A DNA stretch of 64,000 nucleotides from CAIZQW01 sp942493055 (lineage in GTDB: Bacteria; Verrucomicrobiota; Kiritimatiellia; RFP12; UBA1067), in NCBI GenBank assembly GCA_942493055.1, contig OW818680.1, positions 5,146,001 to 5,210,000 on the forward strand, in the 5' to 3' direction. Below, piece after piece: positions 25,022 to 33,538 of the stretch. The notes beneath the pieces are model-generated. The model did not search any database. It worked only from the letters and a program-made list of their open reading frames with translations, and was not told the DNA's origin. Position numbers and translations under genes: made by a program. Positions within the stretch are counted from its first letter, which is position 1. Each line of letters begins with the position of its first letter.

Positions 25022-26263
25022 ATGAAAAGTGTGATGATCGCAGGTGTTGCAGGACTGATGTTTGTGGTAGCCAGTCAGGCTGTCGCCAAGCCGCTCAAGG
25101 TTTATATTCTGGTCGGCCAGTCCAACATGGAAGGTCCGGCAAATATTAAAACGATTGATTACATCGGGGATGATCCGGCCACAGCGCCTATGTACAAGGA
25201 GATGGTCAAGCCGGATGGAACGCCTGTTGTTTGCGACCAGGCGTGGATTTCATATCTGACTGGAGCAAAAGAAAAGAACTTTGAAATCACCGGCAAACTG
25301 ACGGCAGGTTATGGGACGATGTACGGCCAGGATCCGACAAAGCCCGGAAAATGTATCGGGCCGGAATTCACCTTCGGAATCTATATGAGCAAGGCCCTGA
25401 AAGAACCGTTCCTGATCATCAAGGCCGCCTGGGGCGGCAAGTCGCTGAATACGGACTTCCGTTCGCCCAGCGCCGGGCCGTACAAGCTGGATGAGGGGAA
25501 GGAGAATTTCTTTATCGAACATCCGGGCGCGCATGGCGTTCCCAAAGATCTCGCTCAGTGGAAAACCGAGAAGGCAGAGGCCACCGGGGTCTATTATCGT
25601 CTGATGATCGAGCATGTCAAAAAGGTGCTGGCAGATCCCAAGAGGGTCTGTCCCGCTTACGATCCCAAGGCAGGGTACGAACTGGCTGGCTTTGTCTGGT
25701 TCCAAGGCTGGAATGACATGTGCGACAGTACGACCTATCCTGAGAGTCATAAGCCTGGAGGGTATGCTGAATACACACGCTTGATGGCACACTTCATCCG
25801 GGATGTACGTAAAGATCTGTCGGCCCCGAAGATGCCGTTTGTGATTGGTGTCATGGGGGTGAATGGTGAAAAGGCAACGGGCGGGTTGGCCAATATACGG
25901 CCGGCCATGGCAGCGCCAGCAGAGATGCCCGAGTTTAAAGGTAATGTCATGGCCGTGCCCACCGCGCCTTACTGGGACGAAAAGCTAGGGGATATTGATG
26001 AAAAGAACGGCAAGGTGAGGCAGATGAGGTGGTTTCTGGATTCAAAGCACAAAGACCATCCGAACGCTGATGGTCAGATGACCGAGGTGCAGAAGAAGGA
26101 CTGTATTAAAGCGTTTGAGGAAAAACTGATTACACCGGAAGATAAGGCGCTCTGGACGCGCGGTGCTTCGAACGCGGGGTATCATTACTTGGGCTGTGCA
26201 AAGACCTTTGCCCTGATCGGCAAGGCATTCGCTGAGACCCTCGTTGGCATGGAGAAAAAGTAA
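25022..26263 (+). CDS. Secreted SGNH carbohydrate acetylesterase (CE6/SASA-like)
   Basis: 413 aa. A signal peptide (IAGVAGLMFVVASQAVA) is followed by GQSNMEGP with Ser34, then WGGKSLNTDFRSP, FVWFQGWNDM and the C-terminal GYHYLGCAK with His388. The protein is the same type as that at 6280 but lacks the PDZ-like insertion, so it shows the basic form of the family. AGGAAGGAGAACG gives a strong ribosome-binding site 12 bp after the previous stop. Likely removes acetyl groups from a polysaccharide in concert with the next gene. Confidence 0.86.
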   Translation: MKSVMIAGVAGLMFVVASQAVAKPLKVYILVGQSNMEGPANIKTIDYIGDDPATAPMYKEMVKPDGTPVVCDQAWISYLTGAKEKNFEITGKLTAGYGTMYGQDPTKPGKCIGPEFTFGIYMSKALKEPFLIIKAAWGGKSLNTDFRSPSAGPYKLDEGKENFFIEHPGAHGVPKDLAQWKTEKAEATGVYYRLMIEHVKKVLADPKRVCPAYDPKAGYELAGFVWFQGWNDMCDSTTYPESHKPGGYAEYTRLMAHFIRDVRKDLSAPKMPFVIGVMGVNGEKATGGLANIRPAMAAPAEMPEFKGNVMAVPTAPYWDEKLGDIDEKNGKVRQMRWFLDSKHKDHPNADGQMTEVQKKDCIKAFEEKLITPEDKALWTRGASNAGYHYLGCAKTFALIGKAFAETLVGMEKK

Positions 26264-26265
26264 AC

Positions 26266-28158
26266 ATGAAAAACAAAACTGCAGTCAACGTTCTCGCCAC
26301 ATTGATAATCACGATGCTCGTGGGAACAACCCTTGCCGCCCCCAAAAAAGAAATGCCGAAGGAGGATGTCATCGATCTCCCCGCGATCGGACAGGGACTC
26401 TGTGTCCACAACCTCTTTCAGTCAAACATGGTGCTGCAGCGTGACAAGCCCGTGGCCATCTGGGGCTGGGCAGCCCCGGACGAGAAGGTCACGGTCTCCT
26501 TCGCAGGGCAGACGCAGACTGCGACAGCCGGCAAAGACCGGGCGTGGAAAGTCATGCTGACTGCGCTGACGACAAACGCCCAACCGCAAAAGCTCACGGT
26601 GCAGGGCAAGGATAAGACGCTCACCCTGGAGAACATCCTCGTCGGCGACGTCTGGGTTCTGGGCGGGCAGAGCAACATGGAGTTTCCGCTCTCCAATGTA
26701 GAGAATGGCGCACTTGAGATTGTCTCGGCAAACTTTCCGGAGATCCGGATCCTGACGGTTCCCGCGCAGAATGGGCCGGAGGTCAAACAGGGGTTCCCTC
26801 GACTGCATGAATGGAGCGGCTGGTCCAGCCGCCATTTCCGGAAAGGGGACTGGGACGTCTGTTCACCGGAGACCGTACGCGAACTTTCAGCCATCGGCTA
26901 TGTCTTCGCGCGACGCCTCCACATGGCGTCAAAGATCCCCATCGGTGTGATTGACGCCTCCCGCGGCGGCACGACGGTTGAGACCTGGACGCCTGATTCT
27001 GTCCTGCGGAAGATCGACACGCCGCAGGTCAAGGCCAAGCTCGTTGAGTGGGACGAGAAGGTTACGCAGTTCGACCCGAAGAAGGATCTCGAGGACCAAA
27101 TCAAGCGGCATCACGAGCGGGTGGCGCGCCTGACGAAAGAGGGCAAGGCGATTCCTGCCGACAGCAAGGTGCCTACGGAGCTACGTCCCGGCCCCGCAGC
27201 GGATCAGAACCGCCCGGGCAACTGCTACGCGAGCATGATCGCTCCGATCGCCGGCATGGCGGTGAAGGGCGCGATCTTTCATCAGGGATACAACAATTGC
27301 TTCGATGGCTCCGAGGGCGCACTCATGTATGACCACATCTTCCCCAAGATGATCACGGCCTGGCGCGCGGCCTTCAATGACCCGGAGATGGCCTTTGGCA
27401 TCCTGTCGCTCTGCACCGAGGGCAAGCGCCAGACGTTCGAGGATTACGTTGAGCTCATGGCCAATGCAGGACCCTTTATCCGCGAGGCGCAGTACAAGAC
27501 CTTTCTCGACTTTTATAAGGCCGGCGATAAGAATATCGGTTACGCAAGCACCTTTGATCTGCGGCGCCGGTGGTATCACCCGCAACTCAAGGTTCCTGCC
27601 GGTGAGCGGATCGCGCGCTGGGCCCTGGCCACACAGTATGGCTTCAAGCAGCTCCAATGGAAGCCGCCCATGGTGAAGGAGATGAAGGTCGAGGAGGGAC
27701 AGATTGTGCTACAGATGGACGAAACCGTCAACAATGTGGACGACGGAGGTCCGATCGAAGGCTTTGCCATCGCAGGCGAAGACAAGAAATTCCAGCCGGC
27801 AGAGGCAGCCTTCCGGGTGACGGGCAAAGATGCAAAGGGTAAAGGACAAGAAGACAAGACAGCCATCGTGCTCAAAAGCGCTCTGGTGCCGAAGCCGGCC
27901 CACTATCGTTATGCTTGGGCGCGCAGTCCCCTGGGCAATCTTCAGGCGTCCGGCAACACGGATGTTCTCTTTGCCACCCAGCGCAGCGATGCGTGGTCCA
28001 TGAACGACATCTTCGAAGCGCTGACCGGCAAGAAGGCGAAAGAGGCCGGAACACTCGACCGCCCTGAACATAACGAGTTCAGAAAGGCGCTGCAAGCCGA
28101 AGACATGAGAAGGCGGCTTGCTGAGGCAGAGGCGTTGATCAAGGGGAACAGGAAGTAG
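26266..28158 (+). CDS. Secreted sialate O-acetylesterase-like enzyme (SASA/SGNH), third copy
   Basis: 630 aa. The ATG is 2 bp after the previous stop, so translation is probably coupled. The signal peptide ends near GTTLA. The N-terminal sandwich carries VLQRDKPVAIWGW; Ser136 lies in GQSNM; DASRGGT follows; and a His-containing WYHPQLKVPAGER block lies near residue 440. It is more distant from the enzymes at 3136 and 8133 than those are from each other. A short C-terminal beta domain and a charged helical tail complete it. The SASA-type acetylesterase assignment is firm; the substrate is not known. Confidence 0.85.
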   Translation: MKNKTAVNVLATLIITMLVGTTLAAPKKEMPKEDVIDLPAIGQGLCVHNLFQSNMVLQRDKPVAIWGWAAPDEKVTVSFAGQTQTATAGKDRAWKVMLTALTTNAQPQKLTVQGKDKTLTLENILVGDVWVLGGQSNMEFPLSNVENGALEIVSANFPEIRILTVPAQNGPEVKQGFPRLHEWSGWSSRHFRKGDWDVCSPETVRELSAIGYVFARRLHMASKIPIGVIDASRGGTTVETWTPDSVLRKIDTPQVKAKLVEWDEKVTQFDPKKDLEDQIKRHHERVARLTKEGKAIPADSKVPTELRPGPAADQNRPGNCYASMIAPIAGMAVKGAIFHQGYNNCFDGSEGALMYDHIFPKMITAWRAAFNDPEMAFGILSLCTEGKRQTFEDYVELMANAGPFIREAQYKTFLDFYKAGDKNIGYASTFDLRRRWYHPQLKVPAGERIARWALATQYGFKQLQWKPPMVKEMKVEEGQIVLQMDETVNNVDDGGPIEGFAIAGEDKKFQPAEAAFRVTGKDAKGKGQEDKTAIVLKSALVPKPAHYRYAWARSPLGNLQASGNTDVLFATQRSDAWSMNDIFEALTGKKAKEAGTLDRPEHNEFRKALQAEDMRRRLAEAEALIKGNRK

Positions 28159-28397
28159 GGGAATGCGGGAATGCGCGAATGCGGGAATGCGCGAATGCGG
28201 GAAGAAGTCACGATCGGGAGGGACGGCGGATCGCCGTCCAGGCGGTCGATCCGACCGCCCTCCCAAAATGGGAGCGGCGCAGGCCTTCCTGTCCGCCGTA
28301 ACGGAGTAGAGGAGGATGCGCCACAGGCATGCAGGCGCCTGCCCCTCCCAAAGACAGTAATTGGTTTTTCCATCATTCCAATATCCCATTATTCCAG
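28159..28397. repeat. GGAAT/ATTCC foldback element (family A), copy 2
   Basis: The left arm (28159-28201) is a run of GGGAATGC and GCGAATGC units; the right arm (28371-28397) carries ATTCC units and the shared CATTATTCC-A-GT end. The core is double: GACGGCGGATCGCCGTC and GGCGGTCGATCCGACCGCC hairpins inside a GGGAGGG...CCCTCCC frame, then a second GGGAG...CCCCTCCC unit. It fills the 263-bp gap before the fused rhamnosidase gene. Confidence 0.72.
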
Positions 28398-28421
28398 TAA
28401 ATTTACAGCAAGGAGTCGATT

Positions 28422-31400
28422 ATGATTTTTTCAATTAACAAACGGCCGTTGATAATCTTTAGCATCATTTTTGCATCTGGGTTCATACTGAATATCGCGT
28501 CGGGTGCTGAGACAGCACGGCCAGATAAAACGCTTCCCCTTCCGGGAGACGTTTTTGAAGTCGATGGCCGCACTGCATTCATCATCCTTCCATCGGCTGA
28601 GAGCCGGCTGTCAGGTCGTCCTACACCCTGGGTTTGGTATGCGCCGACGCTCCCGAATCTTCCTGGAGCGGAAGAGCGCTGGATGTTCGAACGCTTCTTG
28701 ACGAATGGCATCGCTATCGCGGGCATAGACGTCGGCGAATCGTACGGCAGTCCAACGGGGCGCGCCCATTTCACGGCTTTTTACAAGGAACTCGTGGAGC
28801 GCCGTAACTTCAGCCGCAAGCCGTGCCTGCTGGCCCGCAGCCGAGGCGGCCTTATGCTCTACAACTGGGCTGCTGAACATCCGGCGTCAGTGGCCGGCAT
28901 CGCCGGCATCTACCCGGTCTGTGACCTCCGCAGTTACCCTGGTCTCAACAAGGCCTGCAGCGCGTACGGCATGCCTTCGAAACAGCTCGCCGACCAACTG
29001 ACTCAGCATAATCCGATTGACCGTCTCGCACCGCTCGCGAAGGCTGGCGTGCCGGTCTTCCACATCCATGGCGACAGTGATAAGCTGGTGCCTTTAGAGG
29101 ACAACTCAGCGATTGTGGCTAAACGCTACCGCGAACTGGGTGGCAACATGCGGATGCGCATTCCGCCTGGCCAGGGACACAACATGTGGAAGGGTTTCTT
29201 CCAGTGTGAGGAGCTGGTCGAGTTTGTCATTGCAAAGGCCAGCCCTGTTGCGGAGCGCGAACCCTCCGCCGCGCTCTTTATGAGTCCGCCGATGGCCGCG
29301 CGTCCGGGTGCCTTCTGGTCCTGGATGAACGGTGATGTGGACCTTGCCCGCCTGACCTTTGAACTTGAGGAGATGAAGGCCAAGGGAATGGCTGGCGCAG
29401 AGATCTGGGACCTCGGCGTGATCCGGATTCACCCGGAGGAGAAGGTGCCGGCCGGCCCGGCCTTCCTGGGCCCTGAATCGCTCAAGGCTGTCAACCATGC
29501 CATCGAGCAGGCAGATCGTCTCGGCCTCCACCTAGGCATCATCGCGTCGAGCAGTTGGAATGCAGGCGGGAGCTGGGTCAAGCCGCAGGATGCGATGAAG
29601 GGGGTCTATCACTCCGATATCACGGTTCAGGGTCCGGCCAGCCTCTCGCAGGTCCTTCCCTTCCCGACGACGCGTGCGCCTAAAGGCGAAGACGGGCTTC
29701 CCCTCTATTACCGCGAGATCGCTGTGCTCGCCTTCCCCGAGGTGAAGAGTAATACCATTGCAGATGTTGCTTCTGTTCTGAACATCAGCGCCAAGATGGA
29801 CTCCAAAGGTCTGCTCACGTGGGAGGTTCCTGCTGGCACGTGGGTGATTCAGCGTTTTGTCAACAGCATGACGGGCGAGAATCTCAAGATCCCCAGCCCG
29901 AACTCCAACGGTTTGCTGATTGACCACCTGGATGCTCAGGCAGCCAGGAGCCACCTCCAGTACATCATTGATAAGATACTGACGCTGCGCCCCAGCTTGG
30001 ATGCTTTGCGTTATATGGAGTATGACAGCGTTGAAGTTGGACGGGATACGTCGCAGGACTGGACCGACGCCTTCGTTGACGAGTTCCGTAAGCGCCGCGG
30101 CTATGATCCTATTCCCTATCTGCCCGCGCTCAAGGGCAAGAGCTTTACCGATGCGCTTCTCACCGCCCGTTTCCGCCAGGACTATCGTAAGACCGTCAGC
30201 GACCTCTGGATTGACGGCCATTACAGCGCCTCCACGAAATTTTTGAATACGTATGGCATGCAACTCGTCGCCGAGGGGGGGCATGGCGGCTATCCGCGCG
30301 TTGAACCGTTGAAGGCCATGGGTGTGGTGGATGTGCCGCGTGGCGAGTTCTGGAACGGCAAGCAATTCTGGGTCGTGAAAGAGGCCGCTTCTGCCGCCCA
30401 TATTTACGGGCAACAGATTGTGGATTCCGAATCCTTCACCGGCTGGCGGAGCTGGCAGGACGGACCGCTGGAATATAAGCGGCTGGCCGACACAGCATTC
30501 TGTGATGGATTGAACCGCATCACCTTCCATACCTTTGCCCACACGCCGCCGAGTGGCGGGGTGCCGGGCAATATGTATCACGCGGGCGAACATTTCAATG
30601 TCAATGCCACCTGGTGGAACCAGTCCGGTCCCATGCTGGCTTACTTCTCGCGTTGCTGCTACCTGCTGCAACAAGGAGTGCCCGTGGGGGATGTCTGCTA
30701 TTACTACGGCGATGCTGCGCCGAATCTCGTGGCCACGCGCCGCATCGGCCCGGATTCAAAGCGACTCGATGGCGCCACCTGCGCCCATTGCAATCGGCCC
30801 AATCCCGCGCCAGCAGACGCGCTCGGAAGTGGCTATGATTATGATGTTATCGACTCCGAGGTGATCCAGAACCGTCTGCAGGTCAAGGATGGCAAGTTGG
30901 TCCTGTCCCATGGTGTGAGCTATGAGGCACTGGTCCTGCCACCCATTGAGGAGATGCCGCTGCCCGTGCTGGCGAAGCTGGAGAAGCTTGTGCTCGATGG
31001 CGCCACGGTGCTCGGTCCCCGGCCAACGCGTACGCCCTCGCTCGCAGATTATTCGAACAGTGATGAAAAGGTCCGCGAGATTGCTGGACGTCTCTGGGGC
31101 GCTGTTACGGATGCACCCCCGCAAGACAAGGTGGTTGGCAAGGGGCGGGTCATCCCGGACCGCAAGCGTATCCGCGAGGTGTTGATGGGGCAGGGGATTG
31201 GGCCTGACTTCTCCTACACGAGCCCAGGCACGCCTGCCGACCTCGACTACATTCATCGCCGCACACTCAACAGCGACATCTATTTTGTCAGTAACACACA
31301 GATGGATTATGCTGATGCCGAGTGTACCTTCCGTGTCCACGGCCGTAAACCTCAGTTCTGGCATGCGGACACGGGGGCGATCGCGCCTTGCACGGGTTAT

Positions 31401-32018
31401 ACGCGTGTGGCAGGCGGGATGAAGCTGCGTGTGCGCCTGCCGCCTGCCGGCTCCGTCTTTGTTGTCTTCTCAGGAGCTGTTTCAGAGGATCTTCCAGAGC
31501 CGCTGGTGAAGGTCGACGGCAAGCCGCTCCAGCCGCATGAGATTACGGGTCCATGGGAAGTCCGCTTCCCGCCGAATCGCGGCGCGCCAGAATTCTGTAC
31601 GCTGGATAAGCTGGTCTCGTGGACTGAGATGTCTGATGACGGCATCAAGTATTTCTCCGGCACCGCGACGTATCTCAAGACCTTTGAGGTCTCTGAAGCT
31701 TGGTTGAAGGGCGATCACCGGATCGAGTTGTCGTTGGGTGAACTTCGCAACGTCGCTGAGGCGACGCTGAATGGAAAGCCGCTCGGGATTCTCTGGAAGC
31801 CGCCGTATATCTACGATGTGACGGGCCTTGTGCGCAGCGGCAAAAACGAATTGAAGATTGAAATCACCAACCTCTGGGCCAACCGGATTGTGGGCGATGA
31901 AAAGCTGCCGCGCGAGAAGCGCATTACGCGTATCACCCAGAAGTTGCCTGTCCAAGGTCCTCACCCTTCAGGCCTCTTCGGTCCGGTGCAGTTGCGTATA
32001 AACAAGGGGCAGAACTAG
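28422..32018 (+). CDS. Fusion of alpha/beta-hydrolase esterase and GH106-type alpha-L-rhamnosidase
   Basis: 1198 aa. After a signal peptide, residues about 40-275 form an alpha/beta hydrolase with a complete triad: Ser140 in ARSRGG, Asp218 or Asp220 in HGDSDK, and His253 in GQGHNM. From about residue 285 the protein is GH106-like: AFWSWMNGD, AEIWDLG, an acidic YMEYDSVEV segment, and a C-terminal GH2-type sugar-binding sandwich (ATLNGKPLG, NLWANRIVG). GH106 enzymes cleave alpha-L-rhamnose and are usually about 900-1100 aa without an esterase. The fusion suggests one enzyme that removes an ester and then the rhamnose. AAGGAG stands 7 bp before the ATG. A second GH106-type gene without the esterase lies at 43389. 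Confidence 0.85.
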   Translation: MIFSINKRPLIIFSIIFASGFILNIASGAETARPDKTLPLPGDVFEVDGRTAFIILPSAESRLSGRPTPWVWYAPTLPNLPGAEERWMFERFLTNGIAIAGIDVGESYGSPTGRAHFTAFYKELVERRNFSRKPCLLARSRGGLMLYNWAAEHPASVAGIAGIYPVCDLRSYPGLNKACSAYGMPSKQLADQLTQHNPIDRLAPLAKAGVPVFHIHGDSDKLVPLEDNSAIVAKRYRELGGNMRMRIPPGQGHNMWKGFFQCEELVEFVIAKASPVAEREPSAALFMSPPMAARPGAFWSWMNGDVDLARLTFELEEMKAKGMAGAEIWDLGVIRIHPEEKVPAGPAFLGPESLKAVNHAIEQADRLGLHLGIIASSSWNAGGSWVKPQDAMKGVYHSDITVQGPASLSQVLPFPTTRAPKGEDGLPLYYREIAVLAFPEVKSNTIADVASVLNISAKMDSKGLLTWEVPAGTWVIQRFVNSMTGENLKIPSPNSNGLLIDHLDAQAARSHLQYIIDKILTLRPSLDALRYMEYDSVEVGRDTSQDWTDAFVDEFRKRRGYDPIPYLPALKGKSFTDALLTARFRQDYRKTVSDLWIDGHYSASTKFLNTYGMQLVAEGGHGGYPRVEPLKAMGVVDVPRGEFWNGKQFWVVKEAASAAHIYGQQIVDSESFTGWRSWQDGPLEYKRLADTAFCDGLNRITFHTFAHTPPSGGVPGNMYHAGEHFNVNATWWNQSGPMLAYFSRCCYLLQQGVPVGDVCYYYGDAAPNLVATRRIGPDSKRLDGATCAHCNRPNPAPADALGSGYDYDVIDSEVIQNRLQVKDGKLVLSHGVSYEALVLPPIEEMPLPVLAKLEKLVLDGATVLGPRPTRTPSLADYSNSDEKVREIAGRLWGAVTDAPPQDKVVGKGRVIPDRKRIREVLMGQGIGPDFSYTSPGTPADLDYIHRRTLNSDIYFVSNTQMDYADAECTFRVHGRKPQFWHADTGAIAPCTGYTRVAGGMKLRVRLPPAGSVFVVFSGAVSEDLPEPLVKVDGKPLQPHEITGPWEVRFPPNRGAPEFCTLDKLVSWTEMSDDGIKYFSGTATYLKTFEVSEAWLKGDHRIELSLGELRNVAEATLNGKPLGILWKPPYIYDVTGLVRSGKNELKIEITNLWANRIVGDEKLPREKRITRITQKLPVQGPHPSGLFGPVQLRINKGQN

Positions 32019-32041
32019 ATTGTGAAAAGAAGGTGTCTAAG

Positions 32042-33469
32042 ATGAAAGCAAAGAAGAGTATCTATGCTGTAGCCGGTATGTTGATCGCGGCCATGACCCT
32101 GTCTGCGGCTGGGCAAACGAATGCGCCGGCGCTCAAGCTGATGGGCAATCGTTTTCTGACGTTCAATACCATCGTCCGTGTCCGGCAGATCGAGGTCACA
32201 CGTGACGTTGCTCACGGCCCTGATGAGTCGATTGTCCACACGCCTGCCGAAGCGCGCACGTTTCGCGAGGCGATCGAGGTTGCTTGGCCGGGTGCCCGCA
32301 TTACGTGGGCCTTCAGTTGGCTCGCGCTGCATGATGAACGTGTGCAGTATCGCGACCTGCGCGACCTCATTGTGAGCTATCAGAAAAAGTTTGGCGATGA
32401 GATCACCTTTATTCCCGGTGCCTATTTTTCGAATATGTATAACACCCGCGAACAGGTGAACCGCGACCTTCATGAGGGGCTGAAACGCGTCTCGGAACTC
32501 GTCGGCAACGGCTATCGCCCGCAAAGCGTGGTCGCTGGCTTCCTGGCCTCTGCGAACTTGCGCTACCTCGCCGAGAAGGAGAACATCCACGTCTGCCAGG
32601 GGAATATCTGGAGCCAGTATGCAGTGGATAATGGCGATGGCGAGGGTTCGATCTGCTATCCCTATTATCCGTCACGCGAGCACTTCTTGAAGCCAGCCCA
32701 AGGCAAGGAGGATGTGATCGATTGCGTCAACCTTGACGGCTGGACTGTGGACTTCCTCTGCGCCCGCATCCCCGGCGGCCGGACCGTCAATGGCGAGCGC
32801 TGGCGCAGCCGTCAAGGCGTCGGCCCCATCGAGACGCTACTCGACATGGGGACGGAGCGCGGCACGCAGGCGATGCTCGCCACCACGGCCGCCCATTTCG
32901 ATGACGGTTTTAAACGTAATGGTTTCGCCTGGGTGACCTGCGGCTGGGAGATGGGACTTGTAGAAGCCCGCAAAATTTATGGCTACGGTGGTAAAAATGG
33001 CATGGAAGGCCTTCATCTCTGGCTGACCGAGATCCGCAAACGCTGGCCAAACGCCCAACTCATCACCCAAGGCGAGTTCGGGTTGCTCTGGCGTGAGCAG
33101 TACAAGGACAACGAGAAACTCGACTACCGCTTCGTCCAGCGCGGCTGCGGCATCCGCGCCTCGGAAGCCGACAAGGAAATCAGCTGGTTCATGAACAAGG
33201 ACTTCCGCGTGGCGCTTCTGCGTGACGTGCAGACGAATGCCCCTGCAAAGGTCATTGACTTCACGCGCTACGACCTTACCGCTGCCGAGCCTTCTGATCC
33301 TGAGCCCGGCAAGCAGTCCCGCAACTGGAGCCTCATGAATCGCCTCAACCAGAAGGGCGTCCGGCCGCAAGACCAGCCCATCTCTATCCAGCAACTGACC
33401 TCCGAGGAGCAGGCGCTCATCAAGCGCCGTTACCCGGAGTTGATCAGAATGGAAATTAAACCATTTTAA
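32042..33469 (+). CDS. Secreted DUF3863-like protein, possible polysaccharide-active enzyme
   Basis: 475 aa. The ATG at 32042 is chosen over an in-frame GTG at 32033 because AGAAGG lies 8 bp before it. A signal peptide (YAVAGMLIAAMTLSAAG) leads into NRFLTFNTIVRVRQIEV, which recalls the family I know as DUF3863/DUF3864 from gut Bacteroides. The body, with FSWLALHDERVQYRD, FIPGAYFSNMYN and conserved His/Asp positions, has the look of a (beta/alpha) barrel such as NodB-like or GH57/GH38-like folds, but I cannot fix the class. It directly follows the rhamnosidase fusion (23-bp gap), which suggests a shared substrate. Confidence 0.7.
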   Translation: MKAKKSIYAVAGMLIAAMTLSAAGQTNAPALKLMGNRFLTFNTIVRVRQIEVTRDVAHGPDESIVHTPAEARTFREAIEVAWPGARITWAFSWLALHDERVQYRDLRDLIVSYQKKFGDEITFIPGAYFSNMYNTREQVNRDLHEGLKRVSELVGNGYRPQSVVAGFLASANLRYLAEKENIHVCQGNIWSQYAVDNGDGEGSICYPYYPSREHFLKPAQGKEDVIDCVNLDGWTVDFLCARIPGGRTVNGERWRSRQGVGPIETLLDMGTERGTQAMLATTAAHFDDGFKRNGFAWVTCGWEMGLVEARKIYGYGGKNGMEGLHLWLTEIRKRWPNAQLITQGEFGLLWREQYKDNEKLDYRFVQRGCGIRASEADKEISWFMNKDFRVALLRDVQTNAPAKVIDFTRYDLTAAEPSDPEPGKQSRNWSLMNRLNQKGVRPQDQPISIQQLTSEEQALIKRRYPELIRMEIKPF

Positions 33470-33538
33470 GAAATGCGCGAAAACCATACAGCAAGTTAGT
33501 TCATATCAGCCGTGAAGGCGGCTAGAAGGAGTCAGCAA

